A DNA stretch of 64,000 bases from Pseudoalteromonas piscicida (lineage in GTDB: Bacteria; Pseudomonadota; Gammaproteobacteria; Enterobacterales; Alteromonadaceae), in contig NZ_CP021646.1 in assembly GCF_002208135.1 (NCBI RefSeq), positions 1,595,501 through 1,659,500 of the forward strand, written 5' to 3'. The notes beneath the pieces were generated by a model. The model saw only the letters and a program-made list of their open reading frames with translations. It searched no databases and was not told the DNA's origin. A program made the translations under genes and the position numbers. This document shows positions 9,364 to 19,565 of this stretch, piece by piece; the first letter of the stretch is position 1, and each line of letters begins with the position of its first letter.

Positions 9364-11136
9364 GTGAAATATAACGTACGTGAATTTGACGCAGTTGTAG
9401 TCGGTGCAGGCGGTGCGGGTATGCGCGCGGCACTTGCTATCTCGGAATCAGGCAAAACTTGTGCTCTTATTTCAAAAGTTTTCCCAACTCGTTCTCATAC
9501 AGTATCAGCACAGGGTGGTATCACCGTTGCGCTAGGTAACTCTCACGAGGACAACTGGGAATGGCACATGTACGATACGGTTAAAGGTTCTGATTACATC
9601 GGTGACCAAGACGCTATCGAGTACATGTGTAAAACAGGTCCAGAAGCTATCACTGAACTTGAGAACATGGGTCTACCTTTCTCTCGTTTTGAGAATGGTC
9701 GCGTATATCAGCGTCCTTTCGGTGGTCAGTCGAAAAACTTTGGTGGCGAGCAAGCTGCACGTACAGCAGCCGCAGCGGACCGTACTGGTCACGCGTTGCT
9801 ACACTGCCTATACCAGCAAAACGTTAAAAACAAAACAAACGTTTTCTCTGAGTGGTATGCACTAGACCTAGTAAAAAATGACAATGGCGATGTAGTGGGT
9901 GTCACCGCAATCGACATCGAGTCAGGTGAAATCACCTATTTCAAATCAAAAGCAGTTGTTCTTGCAACTGGTGGTGCGGGTCGTATTTTCGCATCAACAA
10001 CGAATGCGCACATCAACACAGGTGACGGCGTTGGTATGGCGGTTCGTGCTGGCATTTCAATGCAAGACATGGAAATGTGGCAGTTCCACCCGACAGGTAT
10101 CGCAGGTGCGGGTGTACTAGTAACAGAAGGTTGTCGTGGTGAAGGTGGTTACCTTCTAAATAAAGATGGCGAGCGCTTCATGGAACGTTATGCGCCAAAC
10201 GCGAAAGACCTTGCGTCACGTGACGTTGTAGCACGTTCAATGATGACAGAAATTCGTGAAGGTCGTGGTTGTGAAGGTCCTTGGGGTCCACATATCAAGC
10301 TGAAGCTTGACCACTTAGGTGCTGAGACACTTAACCTTCGTCTACCTGGCGTATGTGACCTTGCGAAGACGTTCGCACACGTGGATCCAGCGGAAGAGCC
10401 AATTCCAGTAATCCCAACTTGTCACTACATGATGGGTGGCGTACCAACCAACGTAAACGGTCAAGTACTGAACGTAGACGGTCAAGGCAATGAAAAGATC
10501 GTAGAAGGTCTATTTGCAGTTGGTGAGATTGCCTGTGTATCTGTCCATGGTGCAAACCGTTTAGGCGGTAACTCACTCCTTGACCTTGTCGTATTCGGTC
10601 GTGCGGCGGGTAACTTCCTTGGTACTTACCTGAAAGACGCTGAAATCGCTAAAGAAGCGAGCAACGATAACGTAGATGCAGCACTTGCGCGTACTAATCG
10701 TTGGGAAACGTCTGCGAAAGGTCAGGGTGAAGATCCTGTACAAATTAAGAAAGATCTGCAACGTTGTATGCAGCTTAACTTCTCGGTATTCCGTGAAGGC
10801 GATGCAATGGCTGAAGGTCTTAAAGAACTTAAAGAGATTCGTGAGCGTCTACAGTACGCACGTCTTGACGATAAGTCTGCTGAATTCAACACGCAACGTA
10901 TTGAGTGTCTAGAGTTAGATAACTTGATGGAAACAGCGTACTCGACAGCGGTTGCTGCGAACTTCCGTACAGAAAGTCGTGGTGCACACTCTCGTTTCGA
11001 TTACCCAGAGCGTGATGATGAAAACTGGTTGTGTCATTCGATTTACAACCCAGAGTCTGAGTCTATGAGTAAGCGTGAAGTAAACTACGCGCCCAAGACT
11101 CGTGAAGCATTCCCACCGAAAGCACGTACATACTAG
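9364..11136 (+). CDS. sdhA: Succinate dehydrogenase flavoprotein subunit SdhA
   Basis: Oxidises succinate to fumarate with covalently bound FAD, on the cytoplasmic face of the inner membrane. The 590 residues match E. coli (588). The dinucleotide-binding motif is [13 protein letters not shown]. The FAD-linking His is in [10 protein letters not shown] (about 45). Substrate-site segments include [21 protein letters not shown] and [10 protein letters not shown]. It starts at a GTG immediately after the sdhD stop, which implies translational coupling. Confidence 0.98.
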   Translation: MKYNVREFDAVVVGAGGAGMRAALAISESGKTCALISKVFPTRSHTVSAQGGITVALGNSHEDNWEWHMYDTVKGSDYIGDQDAIEYMCKTGPEAITELENMGLPFSRFENGRVYQRPFGGQSKNFGGEQAARTAAAADRTGHALLHCLYQQNVKNKTNVFSEWYALDLVKNDNGDVVGVTAIDIESGEITYFKSKAVVLATGGAGRIFASTTNAHINTGDGVGMAVRAGISMQDMEMWQFHPTGIAGAGVLVTEGCRGEGGYLLNKDGERFMERYAPNAKDLASRDVVARSMMTEIREGRGCEGPWGPHIKLKLDHLGAETLNLRLPGVCDLAKTFAHVDPAEEPIPVIPTCHYMMGGVPTNVNGQVLNVDGQGNEKIVEGLFAVGEIACVSVHGANRLGGNSLLDLVVFGRAAGNFLGTYLKDAEIAKEASNDNVDAALARTNRWETSAKGQGEDPVQIKKDLQRCMQLNFSVFREGDAMAEGLKELKEIRERLQYARLDDKSAEFNTQRIECLELDNLMETAYSTAVAANFRTESRGAHSRFDYPERDDENWLCHSIYNPESESMSKREVNYAPKTREAFPPKARTY

Positions 11137-11146
11137 GAGCTAAGCG

Positions 11147-11866
11147 ATGGCAACTTTAGAATTATCTGTTTATCGTTATAATCCTGATGAAGATGCAGCA
11201 CCACGCATGCAAGACTACTCTCTAGAAGTAGAGGAAGGTCGTGACATGATGGTGTTAGATGCTCTTATGCAGTTGAAAGAGCAAGATCCATCTTTATCTT
11301 TCCGTCGTTCATGCCGTGAAGGGGTATGTGGTTCTGACGGTATTAATATGAATGGTAAAAACGGCCTTGCATGTATTACCCCGATTTCTGCACTGCAGAA
11401 AGGTGGCAAAGGCAAGATCGTCATTCGTCCATTACCAGGTCTTCCGGTGATCCGTGACTTAGTAATCGATATGAGCCAGTTCTATACGCAATACGAGAAG
11501 GTTAAGCCATTCTTGATCAACGACAAGCCAACCGGTGGTGAAGAGCGTCTTCAATCTATTGAAGAACGTGAAAAGCTAGATGGTCTGTACGAATGTATTC
11601 TTTGTGCATGTTGTTCAACGTCTTGTCCTTCTTTCTGGTGGAACCCAGATAAGTTCATCGGTCCTGCGGGTCTTCTACACGCTTATCGTTTCTTGGCAGA
11701 TAGCCGTGATACAGCGACAGAAGAACGTCTTGCTGGTCTTGATGACGCGTTCAGCGTATTCCGCTGTCACAGTATTATGAACTGTGTTAGCGTATGTCCA
11801 AAAGGCCTTAATCCAACTAAGGCAATTGGACAAATTAAATCAATGTTGTTAAACCGTTCGGTATAA
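11147..11866 (+). CDS. sdhB: Succinate dehydrogenase iron-sulfur subunit SdhB
   Basis: Carries the three Fe-S clusters that pass electrons from SdhA to quinone. The 239 residues match E. coli (238). Cluster ligands are visible: SCREGVCGSDGINMNGKNGLAC for [2Fe-2S], shown in parts as CREGVCGSDG and GLAC; CILCACCSTSCPSFWW for [4Fe-4S]; and CHSIMNCVSVCPKGLNP for the third cluster. The ATG follows an AGGAG at 11136-11140. Last gene of sdhCDAB; a terminator-like hairpin follows. Confidence 0.98.
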   Translation: MATLELSVYRYNPDEDAAPRMQDYSLEVEEGRDMMVLDALMQLKEQDPSLSFRRSCREGVCGSDGINMNGKNGLACITPISALQKGGKGKIVIRPLPGLPVIRDLVIDMSQFYTQYEKVKPFLINDKPTGGEERLQSIEEREKLDGLYECILCACCSTSCPSFWWNPDKFIGPAGLLHAYRFLADSRDTATEERLAGLDDAFSVFRCHSIMNCVSVCPKGLNPTKAIGQIKSMLLNRSV

Positions 11867-11881
11867 CACATACTACTAGCT

Positions 11882-11914
11882 AAGATGGCAAGCAAAAGCT
11901 TGCCATCTTGTTTT
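11882..11914 (+). terminator. Intrinsic terminator or attenuator between sdhB and sucA
   Basis: Perfect 12-bp stem (AAGATGGCAAGC / GCTTGCCATCTT) with an AAAA loop, followed by GTTTTCG. It lies 15 bp after sdhB and 37 bp before sucA. It probably reduces readthrough so that sdh and suc levels differ; partial readthrough is likely because sucA has little upstream space for its own promoter. Confidence 0.75.
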
Positions 11915-11950
11915 CGTTTGAGTTTCTGCGCTAGATAAAAGGGCTAATAG

Positions 11951-14764
11951 ATGCACGAAGGTGTGATGAAGGCATGGCTAGAATCTTCGCATTTGTACGG
12001 CGGTAACGTTGCGTACGTAGAAGATCTATATGAGGCGTATCTAGATGATGCAGCTTCAGTGCCAGAAGAGTGGCGAGAGGTGTTTGATCAACTACCTAAA
12101 GTTGATGGTGTGGATGTTGACACTAAACATTCAGAAGTAAGAGCGCAATTCGCGGAGCTTGCTAAAAACAAACACAGAGAAGTCGTGGTTTCTGCAGAGG
12201 GTTCTGCTGATGCCAAGCAAGTTAAAGTTCTGCAGTTAATTAATGCATTCCGTTTCAGAGGTCATCAGAACGCTAACCTAGATCCTTTAGGGATATGGGA
12301 TAGAGAACGTGTTCGCGATCTTGACCCTGCTTTTCATGATTTAACCGATGCAGACTTAGATAAAGAATTTAATGTTGGCTCTTTTGCTTGTGGCAAAGAG
12401 ACAATGAAACTCAAAGACTTGTACGCTGCGCTTAAAGCGACATACTGTGGCTCTATCGGTGCTGAGTACATGCACATCACGTCTACCGAAGAAAAACGTT
12501 GGTTACAACAGCGTTTGGAATCGTCCTTCTCGAAGCCACAATTCGACAAAGAAACCAAACTAAGAATCTACAAAGGTCTAACTGCTGCAGACGGCTTAGA
12601 AAAGTATTTGGGTGCAAAATTCCCGGGTGCTAAGCGTTTCTCTCTAGAAGGCGGTGATTCGCTTGTGCCTATGCTGAAAGAGCTTATCCACCGTGCCGGT
12701 GAAAGCGGTCAGCAAGAAGCAGTAATTGGTATGGCCCACCGTGGTCGTCTGAACGTACTAGTGAATGTACTGGGTAAAAACCCACAAGAGCTATTTGATG
12801 AGTTTGCTGGTAAGTACGGCGAGCACGCAGGTTCTGGTGATGTTAAATACCACATGGGTTTCTCTTCTGACTTCGGTACGAAGGGCGGCAATGTTCACAT
12901 GGCATTGGCATTTAACCCATCTCACCTTGAAATCGTAAACCCGGTAGTAATGGGATCGGTACGGGCTCGTCTTGACCGCTTGAATTGCCAAAGTGGTTCT
13001 AAAGCATTGCCCATCACAATACACGGCGACTCTGCAATCGCAGGTCAAGGTGTCGTACAAGAAACGTTTAACTTATCGCAAACACGTGCATACGGCGTTG
13101 GCGGTTCTATTCGTATCGTAGTGAATAACCAAGTTGGTTTCACTACGTCAAAACGAGAAGATACACGTTCGACTGAATACTGTACTGATATCGCTAAAAT
13201 GGTTCAGGCACCAATCTTCCACGTGAACGCGGATGATCCTGAAGCTGTTGCATTTGTTACACAAGTTGCACTTGATTTCCGTAACAAGTTTAAGCGTGAT
13301 GTGGTGATTGACTTAGTATGTTACCGTCGTCACGGCCACAACGAAGCAGATGAGCCAAATGCAACGCAGCCGTTGATGTATCAGAAGATCAAAAAGCACC
13401 CTGTACCTCGCCAGTTATATGCTGACCAACTTGTACGCGAAGGTGTAATTTCTGAAGAAGATGCGAAACAAATTGCTGACGATTACCGAAATGGCCTTGA
13501 TAAAGGCGTTTGTGTAGTAGAAGAAATTCAAAAAGAAACCAAGCACTCTTCTGATTGGTCTAAGTATGTTGGTCACGATTGGGACACGCCTTATGAGCCA
13601 AAAGTTGCATTAGATAAACTCAAAGCGCTTGGTGAAAAGATTGCTAACTACCCTGAGAGCCACAAAGCACAATCACGCGTTAAAAAGATTTACGACGATC
13701 GTAAATTAATGGCGCAAGGCGAGAAAATGCTTGATTGGGGTATGGCTGAGACATTGGCTTACGCGACCTTGGTCGACGAAGGAACAGATGTACGTCTTAC
13801 TGGTCAGGATTCTGGTCGTGGTACATTCTTCCACCGTCATGCCGTAGTACATAACCAAAAAGACGCGTCTACTTACCTTCCGCTACAAAACATTCGTGAA
13901 GGTCAAGGTCTGTTTGAAGTGTACGATTCAGTACTATCGGAAGAAGCGGTACTGGCGTTCGAATATGGCTACGCAACGGCAGAGCCAACGTCATTAGTTC
14001 TGTGGGAAGCACAGTTTGGTGACTTCGCCAACGGTGCTCAAGTAGTATTCGACCAATTCCTTAGCTCAGGTGAGCAGAAGTGGGGTCGTTTATGTGGTTT
14101 AACACTCTTACTTCCTCATGGCTATGAAGGTCAAGGTCCAGAGCATAGCTCTTCGCGTTTAGAGCGTTATTTACAGCTCTGCGCTGACCACAATATGCAA
14201 GTATGTGTGCCGTCAACACCAGCGCAAGTATACGCAATGCTGCGTCGTCAATCTGTTCGTCCACTGCGTCGTCCATTGATTGTAATGACACCTAAGTCGC
14301 TACTACGTCATCCATTAGCTGTTTCTAGTCTAGAAGAGCTATCTGAAGGCGTGTTCAACAACATGATCGACGAGATTGATGATATCAATCCTGAAAACGT
14401 TGAGCGTGTAGTGTTCTGTAGCGGTAAGGTTTATTACGAACTACTGCAAGAGCGTCGTAAGCAAGAGCTTAACAACGTTGCTATCGTTCGTGTTGAACAG
14501 CTATACCCATTCCCTCACAAAGAGATGGATGAGATCATGGCTCGCTATCAGCACGTAAAAGATTTTGTTTGGTGTCAAGAAGAACCACAAAACCAAGGTG
14601 CTTGGTACTGTTCACAGCATCATTTCTGGGAAGCTATTCCAGCTGGCGCAAACCTGACGTATGCAGGCCGTAAGGCTTCAGCTGCACCAGCATGTGGATA
14701 CATGTCTACACATACTAAAGAACAAAACGCGTTAATTGCTGACGCTTTAACAATTAAGAAATAA
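11951..14764 (+). CDS. sucA: 2-oxoglutarate dehydrogenase E1 component SucA
   Basis: ThDP-dependent decarboxylase of the 2-oxoglutarate dehydrogenase complex. The 937 residues match E. coli (933). The N-terminal peptide (MKAWLESSHLYGGN) is the usual E2-binding start. Core motifs include IGMAHRGRLNVLVNVLGK and HGDSAIAGQGVVQE (ThDP/Mg region). CYRRHGHNEADEP and LPHGYEGQGPEHSSSRLERY are also present. The ATG at 11951 fits the homologous N-terminus. sucB follows after 10 bp. Confidence 0.98.
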   Translation: MHEGVMKAWLESSHLYGGNVAYVEDLYEAYLDDAASVPEEWREVFDQLPKVDGVDVDTKHSEVRAQFAELAKNKHREVVVSAEGSADAKQVKVLQLINAFRFRGHQNANLDPLGIWDRERVRDLDPAFHDLTDADLDKEFNVGSFACGKETMKLKDLYAALKATYCGSIGAEYMHITSTEEKRWLQQRLESSFSKPQFDKETKLRIYKGLTAADGLEKYLGAKFPGAKRFSLEGGDSLVPMLKELIHRAGESGQQEAVIGMAHRGRLNVLVNVLGKNPQELFDEFAGKYGEHAGSGDVKYHMGFSSDFGTKGGNVHMALAFNPSHLEIVNPVVMGSVRARLDRLNCQSGSKALPITIHGDSAIAGQGVVQETFNLSQTRAYGVGGSIRIVVNNQVGFTTSKREDTRSTEYCTDIAKMVQAPIFHVNADDPEAVAFVTQVALDFRNKFKRDVVIDLVCYRRHGHNEADEPNATQPLMYQKIKKHPVPRQLYADQLVREGVISEEDAKQIADDYRNGLDKGVCVVEEIQKETKHSSDWSKYVGHDWDTPYEPKVALDKLKALGEKIANYPESHKAQSRVKKIYDDRKLMAQGEKMLDWGMAETLAYATLVDEGTDVRLTGQDSGRGTFFHRHAVVHNQKDASTYLPLQNIREGQGLFEVYDSVLSEEAVLAFEYGYATAEPTSLVLWEAQFGDFANGAQVVFDQFLSSGEQKWGRLCGLTLLLPHGYEGQGPEHSSSRLERYLQLCADHNMQVCVPSTPAQVYAMLRRQSVRPLRRPLIVMTPKSLLRHPLAVSSLEELSEGVFNNMIDEIDDINPENVERVVFCSGKVYYELLQERRKQELNNVAIVRVEQLYPFPHKEMDEIMARYQHVKDFVWCQEEPQNQGAWYCSQHHFWEAIPAGANLTYAGRKASAAPACGYMSTHTKEQNALIADALTIKK

Positions 14765-14774
14765 GGAATAAGAG

Positions 14775-16268
14775 ATGACAACCGAAATTAAGGTTCCTGT
14801 TCTTCCTGAGTCTGTTGCCGATGCAACGGTTGCTACATGGCATGTAAGCGTTGGCGATAAAGTGACTCGTGATCAAAACTTAGTTGACATCGAAACTGAT
14901 AAGGTCGTTTTAGAAGTGGTAGCGCCAGAAGATGGTGTTATCGTTGCAATTTCTGAAGAAGAAGGCGCGACGGTTCTTGGCGAACAAGTTATTGCACAAC
15001 TAGGTGCTGCTGATGAAGCAGCAGCGCCTGCTCAATCAAATGAACAACCAGCAGCGTCAGAATCGGCGCCAGCAGCAGAAGGTAAAGAAGTGGACATTAA
15101 AGTACCTGTACTTCCTGAGTCAGTAGCAGACGCTACTATCGCAACTTGGCACGTTCAACCAGGTGAAGCGGTTAGCCGCGACCAGAACCTAGTTGATATT
15201 GAAACAGATAAAGTGGTTCTTGAAGTTGTTGCACCTGAAGATGGTGTGATGGGTGAGCATATCCACGCTGAAGGTGAGACAGTACTTGGTGATCAAGTTA
15301 TCGGTAAAATCGTTGCCGGTGGCGCACCAGCTGCATCATCAAGCGCAAAGAAAGAAGAAGCACCAGCTGCTGCTTCTGACGAGAACTCAGATGTACTAAC
15401 ACCATCTGTTCGTCGTCTTATCGCGGAAAAAGGCCTTGATGCGTCTAAGATCAAAGGCTCAGGTAAAGGCGGTCGCATTACTAAAGAAGACGTTGACGCT
15501 TTCCTTAAAGCACCTGCAAAATCAGAGTCTAAGCCTGCTGCGTCTGCACCAGCTGCACCAGTAGGTGAGCGTACACAAAAGCGTGTACCTATGACTCGTC
15601 TACGTAAAACAATCGCTAACCGCCTATTAGAAGCGAAGAACTCAACAGCAATGCTGACGACGTTCAACGAAGTAAACATGAAGCCAATCATGGACCTTCG
15701 TAAGCAATACCAAGAGGTATTTGAGAAGCGTCACGGTATTCGTTTAGGTTTCATGTCTTTCTACGTGAAAGCGGTAACTGAGGCACTTAAGCGTTTCCCT
15801 GAAGTAAACGCGTCAATTGATGGTGACGATATCGTTTATCACAACTACTTCGACATCAGCATCGCGGTGTCTACACCTCGTGGTCTAGTAACTCCGGTAC
15901 TACGTGATTGTGATAAGCTTTCTGTTGCTGAAATCGAGAAGAATATTCGTGAACTGGCTATCAAAGGTCGTGATGGTAAACTAACTGTCGATGATATGAC
16001 TGGCGGTAACTTCACTATCACCAATGGTGGTGTATTCGGTTCGCTACTTTCTACGCCTATTATCAACTTACCACAGTCTTCAATCTTGGGTATGCACAAA
16101 ATCCAAGAGCGTCCTATGGCAGTAAACGGTAAAGTTGAAATCTTACCTATGATGTACTTAGCGCTATCTTATGACCACCGTCAAATCGATGGGAAGGAGT
16201 CAGTTGGGTTCCTAGTAACAATTAAAGAGTTGCTTGAAGATCCAACACGTCTACTTCTAGACGTATAA
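14775..16268 (+). CDS. sucB: Dihydrolipoyllysine-residue succinyltransferase SucB with two lipoyl domains
   Basis: E2 core of the 2-oxoglutarate dehydrogenase complex; transfers succinyl to CoA. The 497 residues exceed E. coli (405) because there are two N-terminal lipoyl domains (about 2-75 and 110-183). Both contain [20 protein letters not shown] with the lipoylated Lys, and they are joined by Ala/Pro/Glu-rich linkers. Then come the peripheral-subunit-binding domain ([20 protein letters not shown]) and the catalytic domain ending in [16 protein letters not shown] with the active-site His. Double-lipoyl SucB is known in Alteromonadales relatives. An intrinsic terminator follows. Confidence 0.97.
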   Translation: MTTEIKVPVLPESVADATVATWHVSVGDKVTRDQNLVDIETDKVVLEVVAPEDGVIVAISEEEGATVLGEQVIAQLGAADEAAAPAQSNEQPAASESAPAAEGKEVDIKVPVLPESVADATIATWHVQPGEAVSRDQNLVDIETDKVVLEVVAPEDGVMGEHIHAEGETVLGDQVIGKIVAGGAPAASSSAKKEEAPAAASDENSDVLTPSVRRLIAEKGLDASKIKGSGKGGRITKEDVDAFLKAPAKSESKPAASAPAAPVGERTQKRVPMTRLRKTIANRLLEAKNSTAMLTTFNEVNMKPIMDLRKQYQEVFEKRHGIRLGFMSFYVKAVTEALKRFPEVNASIDGDDIVYHNYFDISIAVSTPRGLVTPVLRDCDKLSVAEIEKNIRELAIKGRDGKLTVDDMTGGNFTITNGGVFGSLLSTPIINLPQSSILGMHKIQERPMAVNGKVEILPMMYLALSYDHRQIDGKESVGFLVTIKELLEDPTRLLLDV

Positions 16269-16284
16269 TATTTGTTTAAAGAAT

Positions 16285-16315
16285 AAGCTGTATGCTCGCA
16301 TACAGCTTTTTTTTT
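16285..16315 (+). terminator. Intrinsic terminator after sucB
   Basis: Perfect 10-bp stem (AAGCTGTATG / CATACAGCTT) with a CTCG loop, followed by seven further Ts. It lies 16 bp past the sucB stop, so sucCD must largely rely on another promoter. Confidence 0.93.
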
Positions 16316-16336
16316 GCGCCTTTGGTCTAAGTGGGG

Positions 16337-16365
16337 TTTTCATAAGAAGCCTTGGGATCTATACT
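16337..16365 (+). promoter_or_regulatory. Candidate sigma-70 promoter for sucCD
   Basis: A -35-like TTTTCA (16337-16342) and a -10-like TATACT (16360-16365) are separated by 17 bp. They lie downstream of the sucB terminator and upstream of a terminator-like hairpin. This would start transcription near 16372, giving a leader of about 70 nt. Assigned by eye from consensus only. Confidence 0.55.
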
Positions 16366-16383
16366 ATGTGCGCAATTTGGGAT

Positions 16384-16416
16384 AGCTGACTATTTGCATA
16401 AATATTCAGCTTTTTT
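16384..16416 (+). promoter_or_regulatory. Terminator-like hairpin in the sucC leader (possible attenuator)
   Basis: Stem AGCTGA-C-TATTT / AAATA-T-TCAGCT with a GCAT loop and one C/T mismatch, followed directly by six Ts. It ends about 25 nt before the sucC ATG. It has the form of an intrinsic terminator placed between a candidate promoter and the gene. It may be a regulated attenuator. A sucC leader RNA motif has been described in some gammaproteobacteria, but I cannot tell whether this matches it. Confidence 0.6.
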
Positions 16417-16441
16417 AGTATAAAAAATTGGATAAAGCATC

Positions 16442-17608
16442 ATGAATTTGCATGAGTATCAGGCAAAACAACTTTTTGCCGAATATGGTTTACCTGTATC
16501 AGAAGGCTTTGCTTGTGATACACCTCAAGAAGCAGTTGAAGCTGCTGGTAAAATCGGTGGAGACAAGTGGGTTGTTAAGTGTCAAGTACACGCAGGCGGC
16601 CGTGGTAAAGCTGGCGGTGTTAAACTTGCAGACAGCAAAGACGAAATCCGCGCATTCGCTGAAAACTGGTTAGGTAAAAACCTAGTTACTTACCAAACAG
16701 ACGAGAAAGGTCAGCCTGTTGCTAAAATCTTAGTAGAAAGCTGCACTGATATTGCAAATGAACTATACCTAGGTGCTGTTGTTGACCGTGGTTCACGTAA
16801 AATCGTGTTCATGGCATCAACTGAAGGTGGTGTAGAAATTGAACAAGTTGCAGAAGAAACGCCTGAACTAATTCATAAAGCTGAGATCGACCCACTAGTA
16901 GGTCCTCAAGCTTACCAAGGTCGTGAGCTAGCGTTCAAACTAGGTTTGAACCCAACTCAAGTTAAGCAATTCACTAAGATCTTCATGGGTCTAGCGCAAA
17001 TGTTTATCAATCACGACTTTGCTCTACTAGAAATCAACCCTCTAGTGATCACAGATGCTGGTAACCTGCACTGCCTAGACGGCAAAATCGGTGTAGACGG
17101 CAACGCATTGTTCCGCCAGCCTAAGATCCGTGAATTCCACGATCCTTCACAAGAAGACGCTCGTGAAGCACACGCAGCAAGCTTTGAACTTAACTATGTA
17201 GCACTAGACGGTAACGTTGGTTGTATGGTTAACGGTGCAGGCCTTGCGATGGGTACTATGGACATCGTAAACCTACACGGTGGCAAGCCAGCTAACTTCC
17301 TAGACGTTGGTGGCGGCGCAACTAAAGAGCGTGTATCTGAAGCATTCAAGATCATCCTTTCTGACGACAATGTTAAAGCAGTATTAGTTAACATCTTCGG
17401 TGGTATCGTACGTTGTGACATGATCGCTGAAGGTATTATCGGTGCGGTTAAAGAAGTTGGCGTAAACGTACCTGTAGTTGTACGCCTTGAAGGTACTAAC
17501 GCTGAAGCTGGTCGTGAAGTACTAGCTAACTCTGGCCTTGACATCATTGCAGCTGAGTCACTAACTGACGCTGCTGAGAAAGTAGTTGCTGCTGCGGAGG
17601 GCAAATAA
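16442..17608 (+). CDS. sucC: Succinyl-CoA synthetase beta subunit SucC
   Basis: ADP-forming succinate-CoA ligase, beta subunit; makes ATP from succinyl-CoA together with SucD. The 388 residues equal E. coli. N-terminal [19 protein letters not shown] and the ATP-grasp segment [17 protein letters not shown] are typical. [20 protein letters not shown] (Mg/nucleotide site) and [16 protein letters not shown] are also present. It overlaps sucD by 1 nt (TAATG), so the two are translationally coupled. Confidence 0.98.
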   Translation: MNLHEYQAKQLFAEYGLPVSEGFACDTPQEAVEAAGKIGGDKWVVKCQVHAGGRGKAGGVKLADSKDEIRAFAENWLGKNLVTYQTDEKGQPVAKILVESCTDIANELYLGAVVDRGSRKIVFMASTEGGVEIEQVAEETPELIHKAEIDPLVGPQAYQGRELAFKLGLNPTQVKQFTKIFMGLAQMFINHDFALLEINPLVITDAGNLHCLDGKIGVDGNALFRQPKIREFHDPSQEDAREAHAASFELNYVALDGNVGCMVNGAGLAMGTMDIVNLHGGKPANFLDVGGGATKERVSEAFKIILSDDNVKAVLVNIFGGIVRCDMIAEGIIGAVKEVGVNVPVVVRLEGTNAEAGREVLANSGLDIIAAESLTDAAEKVVAAAEGK

Positions 17609-18480
17609 TGTCTGTACTAATTAACAAAGATACTAAAGTAATCTGTCAAGGTTTCACTGGTGGTCAGGGTACTTTCCACTCTGAGCAAGCTATCCAGTAC
17701 GGTACGCAAATGGTTGGTGGTGTTTCTCCTGGTAAAGGCGGCACAACTCACCTAGGTCTACCTGTATTTAACACAGTACGTGAAGCGGTAGAGTCAACTG
17801 GTGCAACTGCATCTGTTATCTACGTACCTGCTGCGTTCTGTAAAGATGCTATCCTTGAAGCTATCAGCGCAGGTATCGAACTAATCGTATGTATCACTGA
17901 AGGCATCCCTACACTAGATATGGTTGATGTTAAAGTGAAGTTAGAAGAAACTGGCGTTCGCATGATTGGTCCTAACTGCCCAGGTGTTATCACTCCAGGT
18001 GAAACTAAGATCGGTATCATGCCAGGTCACATCCACTTGCCTGGTAAAGTAGGTATCGTGTCACGTTCTGGTACTTTGACTTACGAAGCAGTTAAGCAAA
18101 CAACTGACGCTGGCTTCGGTCAATCTACTTGTGTTGGTATCGGTGGTGACCCAATCCCAGGCACTAACTTCATCGACGTACTAGAGATGTTCCAAAACGA
18201 TCCGCAAACTGAAGCTATCGTAATGATCGGTGAGATCGGCGGTACAGCTGAAGAAGAAGCGGCTGAGTACATCAAGCACAACGTAACTAAGCCTGTCGTT
18301 TCTTACATCGCAGGTGTTACAGCTCCTCCAGGTAAGCGTATGGGTCACGCTGGTGCAATTATCGCAGGCGGTAAAGGTACAGCTGACGAGAAATTTGCAG
18401 CACTTGAAGCTGCGGGTGTTAAAACCGTTCGCTCTCTTGCAGAAATCGGTTCTGCACTAAAAGAGAAAGCGGGTTGGTAA
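17608..18480 (+). CDS. sucD: Succinyl-CoA synthetase alpha subunit SucD
   Basis: Alpha subunit carrying the CoA site and the phosphohistidine. The 290 residues match E. coli (289). The CoA-binding Rossmann region begins [37 protein letters not shown] and [10 protein letters not shown] are conserved. The phosphorylated His is in [18 protein letters not shown] (about 247). Followed by an intrinsic terminator, so it closes the suc block. Confidence 0.98.
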   Translation: MSVLINKDTKVICQGFTGGQGTFHSEQAIQYGTQMVGGVSPGKGGTTHLGLPVFNTVREAVESTGATASVIYVPAAFCKDAILEAISAGIELIVCITEGIPTLDMVDVKVKLEETGVRMIGPNCPGVITPGETKIGIMPGHIHLPGKVGIVSRSGTLTYEAVKQTTDAGFGQSTCVGIGGDPIPGTNFIDVLEMFQNDPQTEAIVMIGEIGGTAEEEAAEYIKHNVTKPVVSYIAGVTAPPGKRMGHAGAIIAGGKGTADEKFAALEAAGVKTVRSLAEIGSALKEKAGW

Positions 18481-18496
18481 GTTAATACCACACGTT

Positions 18497-18523
18497 AAAA
18501 AGGCTCCTCAAGGAGCCTTTTTT
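18497..18523 (+). terminator. Intrinsic terminator after sucD
   Basis: 11-bp stem (AAAAAGGCTCC / GGAGCCTTTTT) with a TCAA loop and a trailing T. It lies 16 bp past the sucD stop. Confidence 0.93.
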
Positions 18524-18549
18524 GATCTGCTCAACTCAGCGAGGGGATT

Positions 18550-19134
18550 ATGCCTTTTCACACACTTGGTCAGCTTTGTGAAACCACAAAAAATGAATTA
18601 TTGATGCTTATTCAGCAAAACCCAGCGTTCGGCACTAAACGCTACGGACGCAATGAAATAGTATTGCAACAAGGGCAAGTGCAACGTTATGGTTTCTTTA
18701 TCAACTCGGGCAAGCTCGTCTCATCTGTGGTAAATGATGCAGGAGAGCTGAGACATAAGGAGTTCTATTTTGCTGGCGAGCTTTGTATTTTATTCGCTGA
18801 ATGGATCCAAAAATCTCCTAGTTTCTATCAAATCTCTGCGCTGGATGATGTAGAGATAGTACTCGTCCCATTAGCCTTACTAGAACAAGATCATCTTCGA
18901 ACACTTAAATTAAAATTATTGGAACAACAGTTGCTATTTAAAGAAGCAAAAGAAGCTTTTCTACTACTAAATACGCTTGCGCAAAGGTATTGCTTCTTGC
19001 GTGACAAACGTCCGCATTGGGTTAATGGTTTAGCAAATTATGATCTTGCGAACTATTTGGGGGTAACACCTCAAGGACTATCGCGATTAAAGTCGCGAGT
19101 AAATAAAGCACAAGCGACTATAACTATGCGCTAG
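18550..19134 (+). CDS. Crp/Fnr-family transcriptional regulator
   Basis: A 194-residue protein with an N-terminal cyclic-nucleotide-binding-like beta-roll (about 25-110, containing IVLQQGQVQRYGFFINSGKL). The C-terminal winged helix contains LANYLGVTPQGLSRLKSRV as the recognition helix. No Cys cluster for an Fnr-type Fe-S centre is seen, and the effector is unknown. The start has a good GAGGGG ribosome-binding site. It stands alone between the suc terminator and a convergent monooxygenase gene, 1 bp away. No target can be named. Confidence 0.8.
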   Translation: MPFHTLGQLCETTKNELLMLIQQNPAFGTKRYGRNEIVLQQGQVQRYGFFINSGKLVSSVVNDAGELRHKEFYFAGELCILFAEWIQKSPSFYQISALDDVEIVLVPLALLEQDHLRTLKLKLLEQQLLFKEAKEAFLLLNTLAQRYCFLRDKRPHWVNGLANYDLANYLGVTPQGLSRLKSRVNKAQATITMR

Positions 19135-19135
19135 T

Positions 19136-19446
19136 TCAAAGACTATATTCACGCTCTACCTTGGCAATACGAGTTGTATAACTTTGATACCATTTTTTAT
19201 TGCCGTTCTTTTGCGCCTCAATATGCTCAGCATTGGCTTTCCATGCTTTGATTGATTCTAGGTCGCGCCAATAAGAAACGGTGATCCCAACCTCTTCACG
19301 CGCCGATTCGAGCCCTAAAAATCCAGGTTGGAGCTGTGCAAGCTCGACCATTCTCGAAGCGGTTTGAGCATAGCCTTCATCGTCTTCATTTTTAATATTG
19401 GTAAAAATTACGGCGTAATAGGGGGTGGTGGAGTAGTTGCTATCAT
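19136..19446 (-). pseudogene. Antibiotic biosynthesis monooxygenase (ABM) family protein, 5' frameshift
   Basis: A small ferredoxin-like fold ABM protein of about 103 residues. The readable part includes YYAVIFTNIKNEDDEGYAQT, then RMVELAQLQPGFLGLESARE and ITVSYWRDLESIKAWKANAE, all typical of the family. The frame has no ATG, GTG or TTG before that block. An ATG at 19446 in the neighbouring frame reads MIATTPPPP and would join PYYAVIF if the minus-strand C5 run (plus 19430-19434 region) had one more C. So a single-base deletion in a homopolymer appears to break the start; it may be real or a sequencing error. The family has no settled function. Confidence 0.75.
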
Positions 19447-19517
19447 AAGTTGTGATGCAGTAAATTGCAGGTGTTAAGTTTATACCAATTAACCCCTGCT
19501 TAAATCAATTAGGATAA

Positions 19518-19549
19518 ATGATGAGTTGCTTATCAGAGCATCTCATCAT
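19518..19549 (-). terminator. Hairpin downstream of the peptidase gene
   Basis: An 8-bp stem (ATGATGAG / CTCATCAT) continues past a T/T mismatch into TGCT / AGCA with a 6-nt loop. It lies 16 bp beyond the end of the minus-strand peptidase gene. It has only a weak T-rich tail on the minus strand, so terminator function is tentative. Confidence 0.5.
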
Positions 19550-19565
19550 GTAGCTATCGCTAAGG

